Shown: piece by piece, positions 50,527-64,000 of the stretch | How positions within the stretch are numbered: the stretch's first letter is position 1 | How the letters are laid out: every line of letters starts with the position of its first letter | From: Leuctra nigra | Lineage: Eukaryota; Arthropoda; Insecta; Plecoptera; Leuctridae | DNA: 64,000 nt | Assembly: GCA_934045905.1 (NCBI GenBank) | Contig: OW203767.1 | Location: forward strand, 28,766,520-28,830,519 | Direction of reading: 5' to 3' | The notes under the pieces: generated by a model | The model's database searches: none | What the model saw: the letters and a program-made list of their open reading frames with translations, nothing else | What the model was told of the DNA's origin: nothing | Program-made: the position numbers and the translations under genes

Positions 50527-52849
50527 AGAACAAAGCGATTTCAAATAATATACCTAACAAAGATTCTACTCAATAAAAATAAAACTCTATCAAGGGAAAC
50601 TTGAAACACAATCAGAAAACAATTAAAACAACAATGCGAACATCGACACACAAAAAGCAATGATTTCGCAGGTAAAGACGACAAGTGTTTTCCTCGCAAA
50701 CATCATCAACAATCCTAAAGACTTCTCTCTAGAACCATCAACAAGGTTAGTCGCGGAGAGAACAAAACTTCAACACCGTCTACAGGAAGGAAAGTGTAAG
50801 GCAAAGACAAATTCTACACGGAAGTAGAGTGTAACCATTTCAACCATCTAACGACAAAATGCATAGAAATGGTTCTGGAAGTTCCTCTGGCACAAACGGT
50901 ATCGTGTGTTACAGTTAAGGTTAGAAGTCGCCGGCTTTTTGTGAATTATTAGTCGACTCTCTGGAAATTGAATGGAAGAATGGTTTTTGTTATGGAAGTT
51001 ATTGTTTGACGCCGGATCAGAGTTTTTGACAATTCGGAACGAGATATATTTAGAATGGATTTGAATGAAGATTCCGGTGGATTGTTAAATGAAAGACTTC
51101 GGACGTTTCACGGTGAATGATCATGAAAATCTGAATGAAATTGTTAAAATGTAAATTAAGATTATTAATCAAACAACGTTAGTTTATATCTGATTTTATC
51201 AGATTTCGACGATTTATGAGTGCAAGTTTGAAATAAGTGAGAAATGAAACTGGAAAGGTTTTTATTATCAAAGGGCTGTAACATTCAAGAATGGGCTATC
51301 AAGTTATACGGGTAAATAGATGTTTAAATGATCTTAGGTGCATGCTGAATGAATATTAGTCTAATCCACAATCAATAGATGTTCGTATGTCTCCTCTTTT
51401 CACCACTATCTTCGACGCAAATGGAAAATCAGTTCATAATATCAATGCAATTTTGAGCTGCTATACCTTTCAGTGGAGAAAATGCTGAAAAGCGGTGACA
51501 GACAAAATCTGTACATTCGAAAGAAACATATTTTGAATTAGTAATCTACATCCTAATGTAACCTATCAAGAAAATACAGTCATAGCAATTTCTCAACACA
51601 TTAATAAAATAGGGGCTACATTTTCATAAAGAAACTTACTTAACAAAATAGGTAACAGTAAATGTTTTAAAGCAACTCAAAGTTTTGGGATATTTCGTCA
51701 TGTTTTTTTGTTAAATTATTTATTTTTGTCAACAGTTTCGATTTTCATATCAAAGTCTTCCTCAGGACAAAAACTTTAATAAAAAATTTCATCAAAGTAA
51801 GTAAGTAATTGTTTTATTTATAAATAATTACATATTAAGATGAATGCAATACATATTACCTAAATGAGATATTTAAATCACAGAAAATGTGTTCGATAAA
51901 TTAACAGTATATAAATATAAATAACAAATACATTTTTAGTTTTAACAAGTTGATAAAAATAAGTGGTCTAAAGCGTTGAACTGCTTGGTTGCGTGATGCA
52001 GGTATTTGAGATGCGTCGTTTTGTTCCGTTATTAATCCGACGGCGACGCCAGCGCTTAACCTCGGCACAAACCAGAAACTCAGCTGACGAAAACGAAAGT
52101 TCCACATCTCGTAAATCACAACGTAGAAGCTATTTACACGAAAACTTATCATTACAGAAACTACACACACATATTCCTCGAGCTAAGAACCAAAACTTCG
52201 AACAATCTTGATTAATTCCCCACCTCAAAACCTTAACACTCCTACCACACTTTGAATTACGTAAACACGTTTAAGGCGTACCACTTAGTTAAACCTTCCG
52301 TGGAAAAATGTTCGTACATTCAGGTTGTTCAGTTCCCAAGGGTTGGTACCACACACGGCAAGTGCAGACGCTAACCTCAAAACATTCTTGGAGAGGAGCC
52401 TAGCTAATTCACACATCTCAAGATCGAGGGAAGCAACTACCTACTTGGATTAAGTTTTGTTTATTTATCCCCAAAGGGGTTATTACTGACGAGTAACTCT
52501 TGATAGAGCTATCCGGTGTACAGTTTGTGTCAATAAGAACATTTCCTTGGACTTCACTTGATTGTTTAGTAGCTTGTAGCAACGTGAACTTATGCGACTA
52601 CAAAGCTTTGTTACGTGCAATTGTTAATATTAACGTTAATACGGCATTACAAAGTTACGAGTTATTTTTTATTATAAAAAATGTGTTATTATGTATCCCA
52701 ATTGTAATACATCAAAACACGCAATATATCGCAAGGAAATGGTAAAATGCAACTTTAACCGACAATTACCAATCGGAATAAATCATCCAAAAGTTTATTT
52801 AAAAATCGACCCTATATTTTACAAGTAAGTAATAATACTAATTAAGACG
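50527..52849. other. no gene seen
   Basis: AT-rich. The 81- and 89-codon frames at 51.9-52.7 kb have no recognisable domain. Confidence 0.6.
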
Positions 52850-53345
52850 GCTGGGTAGTAAGTTTGACCTTGAAGAGTTTTTTAATCGATTTTTATCAAT
52901 ATCTTTTTCCAGTGTAATTGTTAACAAAATAGGGCTATGGACGTGAATTCAGAACAGTTCAATGAAAATAATTTCATAGTTTGAAATAAGTGATTAGTTT
53001 TATTGTGTCCAACAGGTGTTTAGAACCCGAAAATTTAGTAATTTCAGAACATCGTGAATTCAGAACAGTTCAATGAAAATAATTTCATAGTTTGAAATAA
53101 GTGATTAGTTTTATTGTGTCCAACAGGTGTTTAGAACCCGAAAATTTAGTAATTTTCGGGTTCTAAACACCTGTTGGACAAAATAAAACTAATCACTTAT
53201 TCCAAACTATGAAATTATTTTCATTGAACTGTTCTGAATTCACGTCCATAGCCCTATTTTGTTAACAATTACACTGGAAAAAGATATTGATACAAATCGA
53301 TTAAAAAACTCGTCAAGGCCACGCTCACTTCCAAGCCCTCTTAAG
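52850..53345. mobile_element. foldback element with TTAA target duplication
   Basis: The long inverted arms begin TTAA-GACGGCTGGG on the left and end CCAAGCCCTC-TTAA on the right. Both contain GAGTTTTTTAATCGATTT, TGTTAACAAAATAGGGCTAT and CAATGAAAATAATTTCATAG in opposite orientation. No coding region is present. The TTAA flank is the kind made by piggyBac-type transposases, so a non-autonomous relative is plausible. A second, older copy occurs at 41.0 kb. Confidence 0.75.
53004..53140. repeat. internal direct duplication inside the 52.8-kb foldback
   Basis: GTGAATTCAGAACAGTTCAA followed by the sequence up to AACCCGAAAATTTAGTAATT occurs twice in direct orientation, from about 52952 and again from about 53050. 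The second copy then meets its inverted partner. The near identity suggests a recent copying event or hairpin-induced slippage. Confidence 0.8.
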
Positions 53346-54372
53346 TAATTTCACAGCATTTGCAGTGACATTTTATTGTGTTTGTTGTTCAAATTGTTTG
53401 TAATGTATACATAATATTACAGTTAATTAAGTTAACGATCGATATCGTATTGAAGTTCTTGCAGTGTACGACTTGGCTCGCGTGGAGTGACCTCCCATCT
53501 AATTATGTTCTTTGCAATCAAGAGTGAATGCCGTTCTATAATTTCCATTGAAATTCACAAGAAATATGAATATTATGAATAAGGCTAACACGTCATACAA
53601 ACATGTATCTAAAATCAGTTGTCTTTTTTTTCTATAATCAAACAATGTTTTAGTACGTTGTAAAAAGAGTTCTTTTTTCATATTTTGTTTTTATTTGAAG
53701 TAAAAACTCACACCTTTCTGTGGTTCTTATTAATATATTGATGAATGAATACAATTATTTAATGTACATCCGCGGACTCTTATATTGCTTGCAACATACT
53801 TAGTCCTTTTTCAAAACGTATGATTACAAGAATCGCAACCAACCCCCTCATAGGTACCCTTGGCCAAACAAAAATTGATTGCAACATCAAAAGTCAGTCT
53901 AAGCGATCTCATTGTCTCACTCTAGAAGTTGACCTCACATTTCAATGATAATAATAACCTGTGATTTGTTATGGAACATGACCAGCAATCATTCAAATTT
54001 GGTGAACGATCAATTTTTGTTTTGCCGAGTGTACATAATAATTAGTTCTTATTTCAACAAGTTGACGATAATTCATGATCTATTAGCCGTTTACCATCGA
54101 TTCTTCTCAGTCTGACCGACAAAATATTTTTTGTTTTAATTGTGACATTTCCTTGCTAGTGGTGTTTACTGTTGCTGTTTCACAATCTTGACTCCGAAGT
54201 ACAAGTTCTGCAGAATCGTGTACAAGTAGTAACCAGCACGCAACACCTGTAACACAAGTCCTGGCATTCAAGCGCGACACAGAAGCTCAGATCACATCAG
54301 ACAGATACAACCAGAGATGACGATATAAACAAAGATGTGTGTAGAGAAGGACACCGACTAACAATGTAGGTA
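53346..54372. other. no gene seen
   Basis: AT-rich with no repeats I can name. Confidence 0.6.
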
Positions 54373-54815
54373 CTAGGAAAACGCTCTGTGTAACGCGTTG
54401 ATTGTAACGCGTTTATTGCATGCGAATTGATGCGTTTGCAAGTTTCTGCTCTTTACGACCTAAAAGAGTCTAAACGAAATGATTCAAAGTAGCAGTGATA
54501 AAATATCTGAAATTTTCTTCGTCCAAAAACGAATAAAATGTTCGAAAAGTCATCGTTTGAAGATAACGCAGATAAGAATGAAATTTTACAAAAACATTCG
54601 AAGTGCTGGTCCAGATGACCATGCTAAATTTGAATTTGATCGGTAGCACGGTTCTAGTTTTAAATTTTAAAAATCTCAGGATCCTGTTTAAAAACTACAT
54701 AAGAATGTTCTCTTGAGATAAGTGTGTGCAATAATTAAGATCATTGTGGTCGAACAGTTTGAACTGGGTCTGGCCTACCACTCTACAGAAACACAGACAA
54801 TAAAACATACCTAGA
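54373..54815 (-). mobile_element. Helitron-like non-autonomous element (minus orientation)
   Basis: Read on the minus strand the element ends AACGCGTTACACAGAGCGTT, then TTCCTAG followed by T. This is the same hairpin and CTAG-T terminus as the plus-strand copies. Further in, CAGTTCAAACTG and the AACAGGATCCTGAG segment match the internal sequence of the copy at 26.7 kb. The 5' end near 54815 is approximate. Confidence 0.65.
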
Positions 54816-54966
54816 TAGTGGCATGCGACTGCGAGTTATATAGTAACGCTAATAATACTCTATGCGATTTGAAATTTTAATTATTATATTTTGACAATCG
54901 ATTTTAAACAGTAGTATAAGTAGTATAATAGTGAGTTGACTAAGGGTCTGGGAGCTGTTGTCAGAT

Positions 54967-55091
54967 GCAGACGATGTTTCTTCGGTTGACGCTCCTAGTG
55001 TTGATGTTGGCCCCCAAAAGGGCCGTTTAACACGACCCTTTTGGGGGCCAACATCAACACTAGGAGCGTCAACCGAAGAAACATCGTCTGC
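54967..55091. repeat. 125-bp near-perfect palindrome
   Basis: Two 60-base arms pair with one mismatch, a C/T difference that would give a G-U pair, around the five-base loop TTAAC. The arm begins GCAGACGATGTTTCTTCGG and reaches GGCCCCCAAAAGGG at the tip. No coding sense is seen. It lies about 480 bases downstream of the receptor stop. It could be a recent foldback element tip, or a transcribed hairpin. Confidence 0.9.
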
Positions 55092-55125
55092 GTATAATAA
55101 TGTTTAACGGCGCGTCGCAGCGAGG

Positions 55126-55450
55126 TCATTTTGTTTCTTTTAACTTTGTTGAATAATAGGAAGGACATAGGGAGGGATCGACCAAAGGGGGTCCGGCCCG
55201 GAGGAGTCCAGCACTAGTGGGAAAGTCAGGCCGGAATAGGACGGACCGGGGAGAGGGAGGCTTCGGACCGGTGGGACCCGATCTCAGGGGGATCACCATC
55301 TCGAGGGGGGAGGCTTGCCCGAAGTGCCCGCAATTTAGGAAGGGCATGGGACCGGGTCGACCATGAACTGCTCGTAGTTGGGACCAGCCCGTGATTTTGG
55401 TTGGCCCCTTAAGCCCACCACAGTGTCAAGGTGGCAGTCCATCGGGTATT
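55126..55450. other. GC-rich block of unknown origin
   Basis: This stretch is strikingly rich in G, with GGGGGTCCGGCCCGG, GGACCGGGGAGAGGG and GGACCGGTGGGACCCG, compared with the AT-rich neighbours. One minus-strand frame is open for about 73 codons and Pro-rich, but I recognise no domain. It may be a transposable element fragment, or a local insertion between the palindrome and the receptor's 3' end. Confidence 0.5.
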
Positions 55451-55566
55451 TTAAACAGAATCGGCAAATGATGTTCTTTTATCATTAAGTGCAATTTTTT
55501 CCAAATTTCTTTAACTAGTCCGCGGTGTCCCTGTTAGCATGTATAACAGAGATGTTGTAACAGATA

Positions 55567-61020
<5,454 letters not shown>

Positions 61021-61176
61021 TTTGCTTCCCTCGTCCAAATCCTGTCCGGACAAACACTGCCTATTAAAACACTACATTATCTCAATCGATCGATCAATCG
61101 ATTATCGATTCAATCGATTGAAGATTTTATTCAATCAAAATCTGGAACATTTTGTATCAACTATCACGTCAGGCAG

Positions 61177-61376
61177 NNNNNNNNNNNNNNNNNNNNNNNN
61201 NNNNNNNNNNNNNNNNNNNNNNNNNNNNNNNNNNNNNNNNNNNNNNNNNNNNNNNNNNNNNNNNNNNNNNNNNNNNNNNNNNNNNNNNNNNNNNNNNNNN
61301 NNNNNNNNNNNNNNNNNNNNNNNNNNNNNNNNNNNNNNNNNNNNNNNNNNNNNNNNNNNNNNNNNNNNNNNNNNNN
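61177..61376. other. assembly gap (200 N)
   Basis: A run of exactly 200 N, a round number typical of a scaffold placeholder. Its true length is unknown. It lies just upstream of the receptor's exon 1 and may hide its promoter or 5' UTR. Confidence 0.98.
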
Positions 61377-61668
61377 CACGGTGCCTCTATCAAGGTACTA
61401 CAAGAATTAATCTTGATTAATAATCACCAATAATACTATTTACGATAAATTATTTTAATTTTACTACACTGGCATCTGGCTTATAACTGATAGTGATAGT
61501 AACTGTTGTGATCACATAAATATTTCAATTTACCTTAATAGTGTACCTACGATTTGTAATACACATGTGAACTGCAAATAATCGCCAGTAACGGGAAATG
61601 GCACAAAAGCGAACTCGAAAATTCATTAAAATCTATTTAATGCTTTGCAAACATTTATCCCAAAGCTG

Positions 61669-61743
61669 GTGTGTTGGATACCTCGGTTCTCGTCAGATCA
61701 CCGAGGTTAAGCAACATCGAGCGCAGTCAGTAGTTGGATGAAC
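61669..61743 (+). pseudogene. 5S rRNA-derived fragment (pseudogene or 5S-type SINE head)
   Basis: The segment carries the 5S rRNA core: TCGGTTCTCGTCAGATCACC, then GAGGTTAAGCAACATCGAGC, then GCAGTCAGTAGTTGGATG. This matches the order of animal 5S rRNA, including the internal A-box region of the RNA polymerase III promoter. The 5' acceptor-stem part is poorly matched and the 3' third is missing: after GGATG the sequence becomes unrelated and AT-rich. It is therefore a truncated copy, not a working gene. A 5S-derived SINE (SINE3 type) is an alternative. Confidence 0.8.
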
Positions 61744-62770
61744 ATTTAGCAAAACCAATTAGACTTGGTCATCATCCTCAAAATCGACCATGTAAGTGAT
61801 CAATGGGCCCAATTCACAAAAGATAGTCTCAAAAACGCTACTTCGAAAATGGTTTGAATACAGAAAATCAGTTGAAATCGCTGTGTTAGTTACAATTAGC
61901 TCTCATGTGACGCAACAAATTCAAAACTTCGGAAAAGAGATGCGAAAAAATTAAAACTTGTCAATCAAGAAAGAAATTTGTGTCCAAATTTCCACTGCAT
62001 CTTGGAGGTTCAAATTTATTTATAGATTCGTAACAAACGCTATTATAAACAGAAAAAATAAATAAAAATGAGTAATATGGGAATCCGATGTTTTCAAAAA
62101 AACTTCAGTTCAGAGTGGAAAATCAAAAGTCGTTTATGATTTTTAAAAGCTTTCGAGTATCGAACGTTCGAATCTTGTCTGACGATTCGCCGAACATGTG
62201 TTCTTCTTCTAAGCTTTGATCTCCGAGTCGCTAAAAGAAAGATAAAGGCAGTGGGAAGAAGGGGCGGGGGAGGATCTCTGCTTTGAAGATGAAAAGCAGC
62301 AGAAGAGAGAGAGAGAGAGAGGGAGAGAACAGAACAACGATGATTCGCCTAGTTGTTTCTTCGTCATCATCGACACCTGTACGGTGATTCTCAGGCGAGT
62401 TGGCCCCTGAGTTAGTCGATTAGTAATTAACATTGCTTTTCATTGCTTAGGTTGCTTTTCCGTCAGTGATTATGGAATTAAGTCAAGGAAATGGGTTTGT
62501 CGAGCTAGAAATGAAACTAAATAGAAAATAATACTGGCTAATAATGACCAGAAAAGTATTATTGGTGGAGGTGCCGGTTTTTAAGACATTTTAGATAGAC
62601 CCCCACCTAAACACATGGGGCTTACATCTGCTTTGTAAAATCTGTGTCATGACATGCAAGTGATGAATTTTAGCATATTAGCAAAATTAAACATATTTCT
62701 TATTACAAAATATATTTAAGAATTTGTGAAAAATCAAATACGTATTGAATCGATTATCGTATCGAATATA
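61744..62770. other. no gene seen
   Basis: Contains a short GA-rich tract at 62305-62330 and one GGTGGAGGTGCCGG motif at 62563. Confidence 0.6.
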
Positions 62771-63000
62771 CGTACCTCAGAGCAGCTCAGAGGCAGAAGG
62801 ACGGAAGTCAATTTTCTTGATATTGCGTCGCACACTTTTGGAATGATGTATCAGCTCTATCAATTGCCATTTGACTGATGTCAACAAATACAGTTTTGAA
62901 GTATGACTCATGTTACAATTTCAAATGTGATAGGATAAACGTAGAATTACTTTTTTTTTTAAAATCACCTCAGAATCTTTAAAAATGGTAGACCAAACGA
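62771..63000. mobile_element. CTGTACC-type MITE, third copy
   Basis: Starts CGTACCTCAGAGCAGCTCAG with GGCAGAAGG and GAAGTCAATTTTCTTG, then CTCTATCAATTGCCATTTGA. The right end near CACCTCAGAATCTTTAAAAA is decayed. Confidence 0.5.
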
Positions 63001-63056
63001 AATTTCCCTCGTAACTATTATTTCGTAAGTAACAGCAAAGATTAGAGAGTAGTTAA

Positions 63057-63599
63057 GGAGGGATGCCCAAGTAGATTTTCCGAAAATATTTTTTGTTGAA
63101 ATGTACGATTTTTATTAATTTTTTCAACATTTCAACTATATCTTTATGTAAAAGTTTCATCAAATGTCTTGTTACTTGCAACTCTCGAATTATATTGAGT
63201 TTTCAATATGATGTCTTCGGAAGATTAAGAAATTTTAACACAGTAGGTATAGGAAAATTATTTAGAATTTGGCGCCTAACTTTTAAAAACGTACGGCTAG
63301 GTGTCAATATAAAAATCTTAATACATACCTCTATGTCCAATACACATAATATTAGTTTTTGGAAAAAATCTATCGGCGGAAAATAGTTTAAATCTAATAT
63401 TTACAAGGAAAATTACCGTGTTTTTTCGACTTACCATGTTAAAGATAGGGCTAACTCAAATTTATAAAGTGATATATCTTGGAAATTAGTTCGGCTACCC
63501 TACTTTTTCTTGCGTTTATATGGTGCACAAGGGAATTATCTATTAAATAAGCATATTAATTCAGATATCTATCGGAGACCTCTACTTGGGCATCCCCCC
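63057..63599. mobile_element. 543-bp TTAA-flanked element
   Basis: The ends are GGAGGGATGCCCAAGTAGA and, inverted, GGGGGGATGCCCAAGTAGAG. TTAA is present on both sides (63053-63056 and 63600-63603). This is the target and duplication of piggyBac-type transposons. The interior has a 97-codon open frame with no recognisable domain, so the element is non-autonomous. Confidence 0.85.
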
Positions 63600-64000
63600 T
63601 TAACAGACACTTGCCACTTCGTTTCTCAAAGAACAAATGTGTGCTATTTCAAGGTTCACTTTGAGTTCTGATACAAAATATATTTCGATTATCACTCAAC
63701 ATTTCCCAGAGTTTTGCGCAGGATTTTGTGAAAACATTCCGAAAAGCTCGATCCGTCTTGACTTTGTTCTTAATCTCATCGGAGCTTTTCTCGTGCGAAT
63801 GACATTATATCGAGAGCTTTAAGCTTTATCGGCGATGGGGGATAATGCGGAACACGAGTTGCGAGATCAAAGCGAAAAGCGAACGCTGTGGAAAAAAACT
63901 CGGCACACACAAAACTGAGCAAGTTAATAACGGGATGATTGTTCGAGGAAGGGGGTGAAAACTGAAAACATAAGACGAGAAGATGTCTTTATCTTTTCAT

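Noticed and set aside
61669..61790. functional 5S rRNA gene
   Set aside because: The 3' third is absent and the 5' stem does not pair.
63093..63386. 97-codon frame as a transposase remnant
   Set aside because: It lies inside the TTAA element but shows no DDE/DDD-type or other transposase motif.

Overview
This is AT-rich, gene-poor eukaryotic DNA with many repeats. It is almost certainly from an insect, because the only gene I can support is a spliced insect-type odorant receptor (7tm_6 family), which is insect-specific. A hemipteran such as a planthopper is my guess, but that guess is weak. Almost all short open frames in the window have no recognisable protein content, and many are translations of simple or tandem repeats.

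The gene lies on the minus strand between 61,020 and 55,567. Seven exons with GT/AG junctions and matching phases encode a 482-residue receptor with seven membrane segments. Its TM4-TM5 loop is unusually long and rich in Gln, Glu and Val. The part of the last exon that encodes the conserved TM6-TM7 intracellular loop is tandemly repeated 13 times (55,693-57,164). The period is 114 bp, which is 38 codons, and every copy carries its own splice acceptor. A single 1-bp deletion near 56,500 puts copies 8-13 out of frame with the C-terminus. This coding-exon array is the most remarkable object in the window.

The rest is a mosaic of non-autonomous transposable elements, several of them nested. A Helitron-like family occurs at about 21.6, 26.7, 35.5, 47.9, 54.4, 57.8 and 60.2 kb. 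Four copies end in a short hairpin plus CTAG followed by T, and different copies carry different microsatellites at the same internal place: (GT)n, (CTGT)n or a T/G-rich tract. One copy is interrupted by a 541-bp hAT-like MITE with an 8-bp target duplication, and its 3' tip has expanded into a 30-bp minisatellite. There are long foldback elements at 38.1, 41.0, 43.9 and 52.8 kb, a TTAA-flanked element at 63.1 kb, Harbinger-like MITEs at 25.7 and 45.2 kb, two SINE-like copies, a 5S rRNA-derived fragment at 61.7 kb, and two LTR/primer-binding-site-like fragments in opposite orientation at 33.4 and 44.5 kb.

Other notable sequences are a 125-bp near-perfect palindrome at 54,967, eight poly-G runs of 12-22 bases all on the same strand, and a CpG-rich promoter-like patch with a perfect X-box at about 15.8-16.0 kb. 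A 200-base run of N at 61,177-61,376 lies just upstream of the receptor's first exon.
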